Below, piece by piece: positions 1 through 7,154 of a stretch of 39,765 bases of DNA. Origin of the DNA: a virus; IMG/VR virus record IMGVR_UViG_3300042505_000662, positions 1-39,765 of that record. One strand, written 5' to 3'. The notes below the pieces were generated by a model. It was given only the letters and a program-made list of their open reading frames with translations, searched no databases and was not told where the DNA came from. The position numbers and the translations under genes are program-made. Position 1 is the first letter of the stretch. Each line of letters begins with the position of its first letter.

Positions 1-11
1 TGATTTTATTA

Positions 12-58
12 TGGTGGGCCGGGAGGGACTCGAACCCCCAACCAGACCGTTATGAGCG
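12..58 (-). other. attL core: displaced tRNA 3' end
   Basis: These 47 bases are identical to 38697-38743. They encode, on the minus strand, the CCA end, acceptor 3' strand, T arm, variable region and anticodon loop of a tRNA, and then diverge from the tRNA sequence at 59. This is the host's original tRNA 3' part, cut off from its 5' half by integration. It is not a functional tRNA. Confidence 0.93.
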
Positions 59-60
59 CC

Positions 61-80
61 TGTCAATGGCAACATCGACA
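61..80. repeat. Inverted repeat beside attL core
   Basis: TGTCAATG and CATCGACA form 8-base arms with one mismatch around a 4-base centre (GCAA). It lies directly inside the attL core. It could bind a recombination accessory protein such as Xis or IHF, or fold in the late-operon transcript. No T run follows on the minus strand, so it is not a standard terminator. Confidence 0.4.
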
Positions 81-142
81 GTCTAACCCTTTGTTATCTT
101 TAAAGTTAGGAAAATTTGGTGAATGTAAAAAAGGGCTAAATG

Positions 143-160
143 TGTCGCAAAGTGTCGCAA
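143..160 (+). promoter_or_regulatory. Probable integrase arm-type sites, left (P arm)
   Basis: TGTCGCAA occurs twice with a 10-base period (143-150 and 153-160). The same word occurs as a pair near attR (38642-38660). Paired short direct repeats on both sides of an att core are typical of tyrosine integrase N-terminal arm-binding sites. The role is inferred from position and repetition. Confidence 0.6.
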
Positions 161-194
161 AGCTGAAATGTTTAATTCATCAATGCCTGTAGGA

Positions 195-818
195 CTAATA
201 TATCTTCAGAGCCCCATCTAGGCGGGAGGACTCAATTATCTGTCCGTCAGGCCCTACTCCATGCCATTGAAGCGCTATCGGGCCTATGCCGCGCGCCATC
301 CAATAACGCGCCCCCGTGATCTTAGACCCCCATTTCTGCTGATACATAAAAACCAAAACATCGGGGTAAATTACCCCCGCAGATTGAAACGAAGGCAGGA
401 ACGCCTCGAACACAATTGATTGCACACAAGAGCCAAACTGAGGCGGGCAAGACTTAAGCGGGTCGACCACTGCCGTATTGGCAACATAGTCCCCTATTTG
501 AATCTGGTCTCCCCAACCAATCGGAGTCGAAAAGACCAGTTTCTTTTTGTCGCCAAACAGGGTTTTAACCACCCCATTAGCGGGATAATCATCCCTCCAT
601 TCAGCCACGCCAAAGCCGATTTTATGTTTATAAAACCAGCGATCCTGCCAAATAGAATCCGCGTTGTAGTCGTCATACAACATAGACTGAGTCTGGCTGT
701 CATATGAAAAAACGCTCGTAATTGGCGCAAGGCTCCCGTCAATCGCCCTGTAGTCAAACCGGGCAATTTTAGACGAGCTCCAAAACGGCCAAAACGACGC
801 AACGTCGATTGACTGCAT
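195..818 (-). CDS. Unknown protein, last gene of the late operon
   Basis: A 207-residue product from the ATG at 818 (a TTG at 830 would add four residues); neither start has a clear ribosome site. The protein is rich in aromatic residues (many Trp, Tyr and Phe), with no signal peptide or membrane segment, and looks like a soluble beta-rich fold. I do not recognise the family. It sits between the lysis region and attL, the usual place for lysogenic-conversion cargo, but it is on the late strand only about 45 bases downstream of the next gene and may simply be a late gene. Confidence 0.7.
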   Translation of the reverse strand: MQSIDVASFWPFWSSSKIARFDYRAIDGSLAPITSVFSYDSQTQSMLYDDYNADSIWQDRWFYKHKIGFGVAEWRDDYPANGVVKTLFGDKKKLVFSTPIGWGDQIQIGDYVANTAVVDPLKSCPPQFGSCVQSIVFEAFLPSFQSAGVIYPDVLVFMYQQKWGSKITGARYWMARGIGPIALQWHGVGPDGQIIESSRLDGALKIY

Positions 819-863
819 TTGGCTACCCAAAATGTGAAGGAAGTGAAAAGCCTTTAATCGGCT

Positions 864-1094
864 TTAGGATTTGCCGCCCTTAACAACGCCTAATGTTGCT
901 TCGGAATAGGCTGGCATAGACATTCTTAAACGTTTCAGCATTTCTAACGATTCAGCTTTAATGTCGGGATCAACTATCTTTGTTGTCTCAATCATTAAGG
1001 TTACATACGCCATCGTTCGCGCTGATATTTTATCCTGGTTAATGATTATCTCTCCGTTTGGGCCTTCTACATACTCAAAATCATCGTCAGCCAT
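864..1094 (-). CDS. Small hypothetical protein (76 aa)
   Basis: A soluble, acidic-start protein (begins MADDDFEYVEG) with a predicted helical remainder. It begins one base after the stop of the preceding gene, so it is translationally linked to it. No motif is recognised. Likely a late accessory protein of the lysis-end cluster. Confidence 0.7.
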   Translation of the reverse strand: MADDDFEYVEGPNGEIIINQDKISARTMAYVTLMIETTKIVDPDIKAESLEMLKRLRMSMPAYSEATLGVVKGGKS

Positions 1095-1095
1095 G

Positions 1096-1362
1096 TTAGG
1101 CCCCCTTTACCCAGGCATCGCCTTCATCAACAGGATTGGGAATTGTTTTAGATTTCCATCTCAAATGAGATGTATTGTGACGCATGTATCCGGCAGATAT
1201 GTTGCCTTGTAATTCTGAGACTTGAGAGCTTAATTCATAAATTGCGATACAGGCTTTGTTGTATGCTTCCGCTAAAGATATGCTGCTATCAAATAGCTCA
1301 TCGTGAATTTCTGATATTACTGGATGGCTGTTTACGACTTCTGTTACTTGCTCTCTTTTCAT
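1096..1362 (-). CDS. Small hypothetical protein (88 aa)
   Basis: The start is ATG 1362, preceded by GGCGAG; a GTG at 1365 is also possible. The gene begins inside the 3' end of the metallophosphoesterase gene (65-base overlap in another frame). The middle is predicted helical with a Ser/Glu-rich coiled-coil-like stretch. No family is recognised. Confidence 0.65.
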   Translation of the reverse strand: MKREQVTEVVNSHPVISEIHDELFDSSISLAEAYNKACIAIYELSSQVSELQGNISAGYMRHNTSHLRWKSKTIPNPVDEGDAWVKGA

Positions 1363-2419
1363 CACTCGCCTTTTCTTTTGAGGACTCGTAATCGGCTCTT
1401 ACGGCATCTAAAAGCTTGACGCCCATTTCAACAGTTGGTGCACACCATGCTCTAGCGCGGCTTGTTTCCGGCTCTCGCGGGTCAACAATAATCAATGCTG
1501 AGGGGTGTATTTTTTGCGGGGGAAAACCAAGTTGATTAGCGTAATGATCTACTTGTTTGTAGCCACTGACTCTAACTAGCTGGCTGACCATTCCATCGCC
1601 ATCGTGGCAAACGCCTTGATCGCCGCCACTATGCAAATGTCCAGAAACAAGGACATGATCTCTATGACCAAACGCTAACTCGCGTCTCATGCCGTGATTT
1701 ATATTATACTGCGAATTTCCTCTAAATGTATGGCGAGCCATTAATCTTGTAACTGAGCCGCATGGTGATTTTAAAGCTAATCTAACACCATGATCTTCTG
1801 TTACGCTTCCTGAGTGACGCATAATCCAGTTAAGAGGATTTTCTAATCCACTGCCCTGCCAACAATCGTGATTTCCTAAAACAACAAACAATTGCTCATG
1901 TTGAGATAAGAACCATTCAGCAAGCATTATTGCTTCGTGAATAGTAGTAGATTGTTGCGCATATAATGCTGCTAAGCGGCCAATCCGGGGCCAGAAATTG
2001 CAAATATCGCCTATCTGGCAGCTGAAAATAGCGGGATGCCTTGCTAACTCAACATGCTCGCGCAAAAGTCTTAGATTGCATCCATTGTCGTCTAGGTGTG
2101 GATCGCCCCATACCCACAATCCATATGGGCCATCAACATGCAAATCTATCGGAATAAGATGTCGAGCATTTTCTGATGCTAAAGACCTGTCTCCCTGCGC
2201 GGTTCGCTGATCAAGTAGCTCTTCAATTGTTGGTAATGTTGAGGGAATTTCTGGCGCAGTAAATTTAGGGGGATTTGCGTCTCTGACGTATTTCATGCGG
2301 TGCTGCATTGTGCGGCGCGCTATACCAAGCATCTTGGCAGCGCCTTTAATTGACCCGGTTGCTTGATAAGCTAACCTTGTTCTTTCAATATCATCTTTGC
2401 CTAAGCTGCTATCGCTCAT
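1298..2419 (-). CDS. HTH-metallophosphoesterase (calcineurin-like)
   Basis: A 373-residue protein from ATG 2419, chosen because it forms an ATGA overlap with the previous stop. Residues about 17-42 form a Fis-type helix-turn-helix (GSIKGAAKMLGIARRTMQHR). Residues about 90-330 carry the binuclear metallophosphoesterase motifs: GDPH (105-108), GD (137-138), GNHD (182-185) and GHLH (260-263). The C-terminal tail is basic and Ser-rich, probably disordered. The fold hydrolyses phosphate esters or nucleic-acid phosphodiesters with two metals; the substrate cannot be read from sequence. Phages carry such proteins, but the HTH fusion suggests DNA-targeted activity or a regulatory role. It lies in the late operon directly after the lysis genes. 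Confidence 0.85.
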   Translation of the reverse strand: MSDSSLGKDDIERTRLAYQATGSIKGAAKMLGIARRTMQHRMKYVRDANPPKFTAPEIPSTLPTIEELLDQRTAQGDRSLASENARHLIPIDLHVDGPYGLWVWGDPHLDDNGCNLRLLREHVELARHPAIFSCQIGDICNFWPRIGRLAALYAQQSTTIHEAIMLAEWFLSQHEQLFVVLGNHDCWQGSGLENPLNWIMRHSGSVTEDHGVRLALKSPCGSVTRLMARHTFRGNSQYNINHGMRRELAFGHRDHVLVSGHLHSGGDQGVCHDGDGMVSQLVRVSGYKQVDHYANQLGFPPQKIHPSALIIVDPREPETSRARAWCAPTVEMGVKLLDAVRADYESSKEKASDEKRASNRSRKQPSSNIRNSR

Positions 2420-2634
2420 TTGCGCATAATCTCCCAAGTCTTAAGTCCAATTTGGAAGAGAAGCCAAAGGCAACCTAAGATTGGGAGAAATAAAGCCGCC
2501 GTTTCCGACGTATCTTTTAAATTAAATGCAGGGCTAATGATCGCGGCTCCAGAAATTGCAGCGGTTACTTTTTCATTTGTCGTTTCAAACAAATGGCTGA
2601 GAACGTCTGATATGTCGTGATGTTGATTGCTCAC
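2416..2634 (-). CDS. Candidate holin (72 aa, two membrane segments)
   Basis: The GTG at 2634 overlaps the TGA of the o-spanin gene (GTGA), giving a 72-residue protein. Two hydrophobic stretches are visible, a short Ala/Ile-rich one near residues 24-38 and a strong one near 46-65, followed by a basic end (IMRK). Size, topology and place in the lysis cassette fit a class II-like holin that would form holes for endolysin release. No conserved holin signature is recognised, so this is a positional call. Confidence 0.6.
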   Translation of the reverse strand: MSNQHHDISDVLSHLFETTNEKVTAAISGAAIISPAFNLKDTSETAALFLPILGCLWLLFQIGLKTWEIMRK

Positions 2635-2861
2635 TTTTTCCCCCAACCACAAAGCCTGCCAACAGCGTTATGTTGTTTGATTTGCGCTACAGTCTTAGGA
2701 GTATCCTTCACAGACCAGTAAATAGGCTGTGCTGCGTCACAAAACGCTAACGTGTTAATCTTCGGGTCTTGTAAAGTCGTCTGGTTGCATGACGCCAGAA
2801 GGATTAAGCTCAGCATCGCGGCGAGCTTTTTCACGCAATGCGATTGCTTTCTGTGCCGCAT
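2631..2861 (-). CDS. o-spanin, Rz1-like outer-membrane lipoprotein
   Basis: A 76-residue product with a basic N-terminus, a hydrophobic stretch and a lipobox LLASC (Cys25), so the mature lipoprotein begins at that Cys. Its first 107 bases overlap the i-spanin gene in another frame, the classical nested Rz/Rz1 arrangement. The mature part is about 50 residues and would bridge to the i-spanin in the periplasm to disrupt the outer membrane in the last step of lysis. A later ATG at residue 16 would still leave a lipobox. Confidence 0.75.
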   Translation of the reverse strand: MRHRKQSHCVKKLAAMLSLILLASCNQTTLQDPKINTLAFCDAAQPIYWSVKDTPKTVAQIKQHNAVGRLCGWGKK

Positions 2862-2997
2862 CTATTTGGCCTTTAAGATCGTCTAATTGTTGCGATGTCT
2901 TTCCCGCATCAATCAGCTTTTGCGCATACATAAATTCAAAAACCTTACCAGCGAGCGTAAATAGCCCGCTGATAAGTGTCAGAATTAATGTGATCAT
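2755..2997 (-). CDS. i-spanin, Rz-like inner-membrane protein
   Basis: An 80-residue protein with an N-terminal membrane segment (residues 1-20) followed by a charged coiled-coil helix rich in Gln, Lys and Asp (about 26-64) and an acidic tail. The start overlaps the previous stop as ATGA. Together with the overlapping lipoprotein gene it forms a two-component spanin pair that fuses inner and outer membranes during lysis. Confidence 0.75.
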   Translation of the reverse strand: MITLILTLISGLFTLAGKVFEFMYAQKLIDAGKTSQQLDDLKGQIDAAQKAIALREKARRDAELNPSGVMQPDDFTRPED

Positions 2998-3173
2998 TTA
3001 TGAGGAACGCCTAGGACATTAAAATCCTTGGCGGCAATCAAACCAACGCCAACAAGCGCAGCTTGCAGGTCTTCCCAAGATACGGTTTTAGTTTGCCAAG
3101 CATTCCAAAGAACCGTAGCCAAAGCTAAAAAGCCAGGAAGCGAAGTTTTCCAATTAGCAAGGATAGCTGTCAT
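2994..3173 (-). CDS. Small protein of the lysis cassette (59 aa)
   Basis: This gene encodes 59 residues from ATG 3173. It has a moderately hydrophobic first half with several Trp residues (ANWKTSLPGFLAL) and a second half that includes VGVGLIAAKDFNV. Small phage proteins ending in a G-L-I-A-A-K-D motif recur beside lysis genes as I recall; their role is not established. It is coupled to the i-spanin start by ATGA. It might act in holin or antiholin function, but no clear transmembrane helix is visible. Confidence 0.7.
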   Translation of the reverse strand: MTAILANWKTSLPGFLALATVLWNAWQTKTVSWEDLQAALVGVGLIAAKDFNVLGVPHK

Positions 3174-3182
3174 TTTTATCTC

Positions 3183-3323
3183 CTAGTTACAATTGCGAGG
3201 CTGAACCATCGTGCAATCCACAATGTATTTCGTCTCAGCGCAGCCTGTTAAAACCGCCGCGCCAAAAAGGATGCAAACCAGCACAAGAAGGGCTAGTATT
3301 GAGTGGATAAATTCTCTGATCAT
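3183..3323 (-). CDS. Small lipoprotein (46 aa) downstream of endolysin
   Basis: The start ATG 3323 overlaps the endolysin TGA (ATGA), which decides it over a longer in-frame extension to 3428 lying antiparallel in the endolysin frame. Residues 1-27 are a lipoprotein signal with lipobox LTGC. The mature part is only about 19 residues and includes two further Cys. It could be an accessory lysis lipoprotein. It is separate from the o-spanin at 2631-2861, so the cassette encodes two lipoproteins. Confidence 0.65.
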   Translation of the reverse strand: MIREFIHSILALLVLVCILFGAAVLTGCAETKYIVDCTMVQPRNCN

Positions 3324-3745
3324 TTTGGTTCTACCGGCTTCTTGCCAGCGCGAAGCTGAGCTAGTGATAAACCGCCCGTCCATTGCAAATGTGCAAGTTC
3401 CTTGAATGAAACCCATCGGCCAGCCCAATCAAGACCGAGTCTTTCGCCTATAGCGCCAGCGCGTTTAAATGTAGCGAGGTCATTCCATTGCGCTTTGCCA
3501 TTCACGATAGGGACAAAGTCAAATGCAAGTTTGTAATTATGAAATGAACTACCGCCCCTAGCGTTTGTGACTATCTTGCCGGGCTTGGTTCTACCTTGCG
3601 CATAAAGGGCATTTTGAGACTCATTATCGCGCCAAGTAGAAGTTATAAGAATATCTATGCCTTCCTTTTTACAGGCGGCGACGAATGCCCGACACAACTT
3701 AGCTACATAAGGATGAAGGTCCTCAATCTTACGCGAGTTAATCAT
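3320..3745 (-). CDS. Endolysin, M15 family peptidase
   Basis: A 141-residue single-domain peptidase with the zinc motif S-x-H-x6-D (SSFHNYKLAFD, residues 67-77, ligands His69 and Asp76) and the third ligand His119 in AHLQW. These are the marks of M15 VanY/L-alanyl-D-glutamate peptidases, which cut the peptide stems of peptidoglycan. There is no signal peptide, so release needs a holin. It starts by a TAATG overlap with the transglycosylase gene. The length is normal for phage M15 endolysins. Confidence 0.88.
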   Translation of the reverse strand: MINSRKIEDLHPYVAKLCRAFVAACKKEGIDILITSTWRDNESQNALYAQGRTKPGKIVTNARGGSSFHNYKLAFDFVPIVNGKAQWNDLATFKRAGAIGERLGLDWAGRWVSFKELAHLQWTGGLSLAQLRAGKKPVEPK

Positions 3746-4260
3746 TAGACTAATCTCCGATAAGCCCTTTCAACTCGACCAAATGGTGAGCCGCTATTGT
3801 GACAACGAAGCATTTGACTGTGCGTATGAGCGCCTTTGGCTATGCAAGCCGCCATATGGCTAACGCCAGCAGCAATGCCACCGCTACAAGTTCGAGCAGC
3901 AGCGCGAGAAACACCAAAACGCTCTGGATGAATGACCTGAAAGACGCCGGTAGCGCCGGAGCGATTAACTGCTCCGCAACTACCCCCACTTTCAATTTGA
4001 GCAATTTGCAAAGCAGTTGGGACCCACTCAGATCCAATACGAGCGCTTACGTGATCGGCAATCATTGCTGAAACGCCACCTGATGCATCCGGAATGCTTC
4101 GATAGTGACGACCATGGCGAACGCGAACGGGCTGTGATTGTTCCTGCTGTCCAAAAACGCCATCAAAGAAATCTGCAAATGGGTCAACAGATGCTGAGGC
4201 TGGCGTAGCAATCAACGCAAACGCCAACGCCCCCGCAATGCGAAGGTGTTTGAAAGTCAT
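3745..4260 (-). CDS. Exported SLT-type lytic transglycosylase
   Basis: This gene encodes 171 residues with a clear signal peptide (1-24, ending ASA). The lysozyme-like SLT core begins with QIESGG (catalytic Glu90) and GATGVFQV (103-109), the standard goose-lysozyme/transglycosylase motifs. Two Cys pairs could form disulfides in the periplasm. It would cleave the glycan strands. Because it is exported on its own, it can act without the holin; it could be a virion-associated or accessory lysin beside the M15 endolysin. Confidence 0.82.
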   Translation of the reverse strand: MTFKHLRIAGALAFALIATPASASVDPFADFFDGVFGQQEQSQPVRVRHGRHYRSIPDASGGVSAMIADHVSARIGSEWVPTALQIAQIESGGSCGAVNRSGATGVFQVIHPERFGVSRAAARTCSGGIAAGVSHMAACIAKGAHTHSQMLRCHNSGSPFGRVERAYRRLV

Positions 4261-4298
4261 AATGTCCTATTGATTGCGGCGCGCTTTACTTGCTGCGC

Positions 4299-4418
4299 CT
4301 ATGGTAGCCAGAACTCGTAATACGCGGCTTTAAGAATACGCATTACAAACTGCATACAAATAAGGATCATTCCAATGTGTAATATTTTAATAATAAAATT
4401 AAAGTGATCTGGGTGCAT
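4299..4418 (-). CDS. Tiny membrane protein (39 aa), upstream of lysis genes
   Basis: An ATG at 4418, two bases after the stop of the fibre gene, opens a 39-residue frame with one hydrophobic helix (residues about 8-27) and a basic and aromatic tail. It is the only gene-like content of the gap 4261-4420. Size and position would fit a small holin or antiholin. Evidence is limited to hydrophobicity and tight spacing. Confidence 0.4.
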   Translation of the reverse strand: MHPDHFNFIIKILHIGMILICMQFVMRILKAAYYEFWLP

Positions 4419-4420
4419 AC

Positions 4421-5227
4421 TTAAGTGCCGGTCCACGTAATCGTTAGCGAACCATCACTTCCAGCGCTACCTGGGCCTCCACTATTTCCAGGAGAACCAA
4501 CACATCCTCCATATGGGTCAAATTTAAAACCTGTTCCTAATCCACCACCTGCACCACCGGCTCCTATAACATAAGGAACGCTTGATCCAGATGTTGGTCC
4601 AGTTCCACCTAAAACAGGATTGGTAAATGTAGCTGTTGTTTTTCCACCCCCGCCGCCAGAACCGCCGCTACCAGGAACGCCACCGCTTCCAGCTGCTCCA
4701 CCAGACGCGCGAGATGGGGTTCCATCATATCCTGTAGCATCTGAACCAGCTGCACCATTTGGGGCAGGACCACCCCCAGAATATCCGCCGCCAAAACCCT
4801 TAGTGCCGCCAGCAGCTGTTGTTCTGTATGAATTACCTACATTCCCAAATGATGACGTATTTCCATCACTTCCAGGAGATCCAGCACCACCATTACAAAA
4901 GTTTGTATTAGCGGAACCTCCAGCGCCACCACCACCACCACCGCCACTTCCTTTAATAACTAATGTAATCGTTTTATAAGCTGGAATTGTATAAGTACTA
5001 GATCCTGCGCTTGTATAACTTACACCAGTTGCATTTCCATCAACGCGACGTTTTCCATAAAAGTCAGAAAAACTAATTGCACCGCTAGAAAAGACGCCTA
5101 CTGTTCCGTCTTTCTTGTCATAGATTTGACCGCGATATGCATTTAAGCTTGTGCCTAGACTAAAGCCATCCGAATTATCGCCATTGATCTGAAATAGACT
5201 AATGGTTCCGCTGGATGGAATGGTCAT
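4421..5227 (-). CDS. Glycine-rich tail-fibre tip/adhesin
   Basis: A 268-residue protein. Residues 1-60 are a structural N-terminus (SGTISLFQIN, then SGAISFSDFYGK). Then comes a YTIPAYKTITLVIKG strand and long Gly-rich loops (GGGGGGGAGGS type) to the end, closing with SLTITWTGT. Gly-rich loop domains of this style cap tail fibres and bind receptors, and their loops vary fast. It follows the S74 fibre gene by a TAATG overlap. A related fold, duplicated, is encoded at 17225-18805. Confidence 0.75.
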   Translation of the reverse strand: MTIPSSGTISLFQINGDNSDGFSLGTSLNAYRGQIYDKKDGTVGVFSSGAISFSDFYGKRRVDGNATGVSYTSAGSSTYTIPAYKTITLVIKGSGGGGGGGAGGSANTNFCNGGAGSPGSDGNTSSFGNVGNSYRTTAAGGTKGFGGGYSGGGPAPNGAAGSDATGYDGTPSRASGGAAGSGGVPGSGGSGGGGGKTTATFTNPVLGGTGPTSGSSVPYVIGAGGAGGGLGTGFKFDPYGGCVGSPGNSGGPGSAGSDGSLTITWTGT

Positions 5228-6165
5228 TAGCGCGCCTCCAACTCTTCGACTTTGGCCGATAAGTCTTTTATTGCTTCAATCAACAGGCCAACAAGGTTCC
5301 CATAAGCAACGCTTAAGAATCCTGACCCATTTTCTTGAACTACTTGCGGGACTAAATCTTTTACCTCTTGAGCAACAACGCCGACGCCATCTAAGCCGGA
5401 ATCTCTGCGGGTATAGGTAACACCACGCATTTTCTTAACCGTCTCAAGAGCGCCTTCTATGGTTTTAATATTAACTTTTAAACGCTCATCAGAATAACCA
5501 GTAACGTTTCCTGCAGCCGTAACATTGCCGCTTGTATCGCTGTAGAACATCGCTGTTCCAGCTGAGTTCTGGAAATAGATTGGATAGGTAGAGCTTGCGC
5601 CCCATGATGCGTTTAATGTCGCGCCATTATACCATTTTAAATAGCCAAGATTATTAGCGGAGTTCATATTTAGAACGCCGGTCATCGTGTCTCCCGTAAC
5701 AGAGACAGTGCTGCTATCTACATATGAAATCGTCGCATAAGATGGCAAAGGCGGCGCATTTAGGATTATCCATTCACTCGTAGATGAGTTCCATGAGATA
5801 ATATAAAACGAGCCATTCACAAGCTGACCGCTTGCTAAATCCGTTCCACTAGATGCACGAAGCGGATAAGCGCCAGTGCTATCCACATTCATTGTTACTG
5901 CGCCAGTGTTTCCGCGCGTAGCAAAGAAACCAATCAAAGAAGGAACTTTTGTCGACATCGTTTGCGACAAAGACAAAGTAAATGTGTTTCCAGAACCGCC
6001 TAATGAGGCATAGCCGCCCTGATCATTAATCATGGCTTTCAATGCAGCCATCATCGCTCTAGCGGAGTTATTGACGGTAGAAGGTAGCTGACCTTCGGAC
6101 CAATCAATATTAGAATCCGAAGTTGCGTTATTACCGGCTGTTAAGTCCCATGAATATACGGACAT
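5227..6165 (-). CDS. Tail fibre with S74 intramolecular chaperone
   Basis: A 312-residue protein. The N-terminal half is a typical fibre body (SIDWSEG start region, then Gly/Ser/Thr-rich beta structure). Residues 225-312 form the peptidase S74 intramolecular chaperone: SDERLKVNI at its start, GVVAQEV in the middle, VAYGNLVGLLIEAIK and a coiled coil at the end. S74 domains trimerise fibres and then cut themselves off at the Ser-Asp before DERLK. It probably forms a trimeric receptor-binding fibre or spike. Confidence 0.88.
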   Translation of the reverse strand: MSVYSWDLTAGNNATSDSNIDWSEGQLPSTVNNSARAMMAALKAMINDQGGYASLGGSGNTFTLSLSQTMSTKVPSLIGFFATRGNTGAVTMNVDSTGAYPLRASSGTDLASGQLVNGSFYIISWNSSTSEWIILNAPPLPSYATISYVDSSTVSVTGDTMTGVLNMNSANNLGYLKWYNGATLNASWGASSTYPIYFQNSAGTAMFYSDTSGNVTAAGNVTGYSDERLKVNIKTIEGALETVKKMRGVTYTRRDSGLDGVGVVAQEVKDLVPQVVQENGSGFLSVAYGNLVGLLIEAIKDLSAKVEELEAR

Positions 6166-6935
6166 TAGGCGCGTCCCATTCTTCTAGGTTTGATTGAAGT
6201 GATTTTGAAAGCTAAGCCTGCAGGCCGACGCGGCGGCATTGGCGCTTCCGGCGTATTAAATCTCATTGGTTCAATTTGCTGAGGTTCTTCTTGCTGATTT
6301 AATCCAGCTAAAAGCCCTTTGAGTGCATCCGAATTATATTCTGGAACATCACCCTCATCCGCTTGAGCCATTTGTGTAGGCTGCGCATTTGCTTGAGAAG
6401 CAAACTCAGGCTGATCAAAGTTCGAGGCCAATATTGGGGCCGCTCCCGGCATAACTGGCCTACCCTCAACGCCAGCTTGATAATTGGCCATAAGGCCCCG
6501 GCCAGTTCCCGCCGCTTGGGGCTCAATTCCCCCGGCTAGGCTAGTCCAGGTTCCAGAAAGGGACTTAGCCACATCCTGCAGTTTTCCGGCTCTTAGGGCC
6601 TCCGTAAGGTCACCCCCCGTTTTGGTGCGGTAAACCTCATTAGCCAGCGCCCAGGCCCCTAAATCTTGGTTTTCGGGGCTAAAATCGGGCAATCCATAGC
6701 GGTTTGATACATCATCCCAAGTGTCGCCTAGGAATTGATACCTACCTGCCGCTGAGGAGGTTTTTCCTTTATTTGGACCGCTTTCGATGGGTATATTAAC
6801 GTGCGGGTGGTGGGAGAAATCGTTGAATTTCCGACCACCATAAATAACCCCGTAATTGCCCCCAGATTCTGGACCGGCAATAGCATTTAGTAGGCCGTAG
6901 CCTTCTGCGGGAATTGAACGATTTAGGAGAGGCAT
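6165..6935 (-). CDS. Muramidase-like virion protein (GH104/lambda R-like)
   Basis: The N-terminal 150 residues carry a lysozyme-like domain: GPESGG (probable catalytic Glu23), SSAAGRYQFLGDTW (60-73) and FSPENQDLGAWAL. These are features of the phage muramidase family that includes lambda R. The C-terminal 100 residues are Gln/Pro-rich and look disordered. There is no signal peptide. Its place among tail and ejection genes, not in the lysis cassette, suggests a virion-associated enzyme that opens the cell wall during DNA entry. Confidence 0.8.
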   Translation of the reverse strand: MPLLNRSIPAEGYGLLNAIAGPESGGNYGVIYGGRKFNDFSHHPHVNIPIESGPNKGKTSSAAGRYQFLGDTWDDVSNRYGLPDFSPENQDLGAWALANEVYRTKTGGDLTEALRAGKLQDVAKSLSGTWTSLAGGIEPQAAGTGRGLMANYQAGVEGRPVMPGAAPILASNFDQPEFASQANAQPTQMAQADEGDVPEYNSDALKGLLAGLNQQEEPQQIEPMRFNTPEAPMPPRRPAGLAFKITSIKPRRMGRA

Positions 6936-7154
6936 TTGTTAGCCGCCATTATTTGCTCAGCCGCGTTGATGGCCTTTTTATGGGCCGAAAAACACGTGAT
7001 CATGTGGGTGTTTGGTTATTTTGGATTTATTGCTGGAATAGCGTTTTGCGCTATCGGACTCGCAATCGTGTTTTACTTATGTTGGGTTATTGACCGGCGA
7101 GACGCCGTTGCTGATCAGAAGAAGCAGCGTTTGATAGAGTTCCTAGACCAATAG
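6936..7154 (+). CDS. Possible small membrane protein on the opposite strand (72 aa)
   Basis: A TTG start at 6936 is preceded at the right distance by AGGAG (6925-6929). The 72-residue frame has two hydrophobic segments (about 1-16 and 22-52) and a charged tail (DRRDAVADQKKQR). It fills a 151-base gap between two minus-strand genes, where otherwise tight packing is the rule. Its end overlaps the 3' end of the 669-residue gene by 68 bases. It would be transcribed against the late operon, so it may be expressed in the lysogen, for example as a superinfection-exclusion protein. The function is inferred only from topology. Confidence 0.5.
   Translation: MLAAIICSAALMAFLWAEKHVIMWVFGYFGFIAGIAFCAIGLAIVFYLCWVIDRRDAVADQKKQRLIEFLDQ

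Noticed and set aside
3324-3428. N-terminal extension of the 46-residue lipoprotein to 3428
   Set aside because: It lies wholly inside the endolysin gene and would bury the lipoprotein signal; the ATGA overlap at 3323 is the better start.
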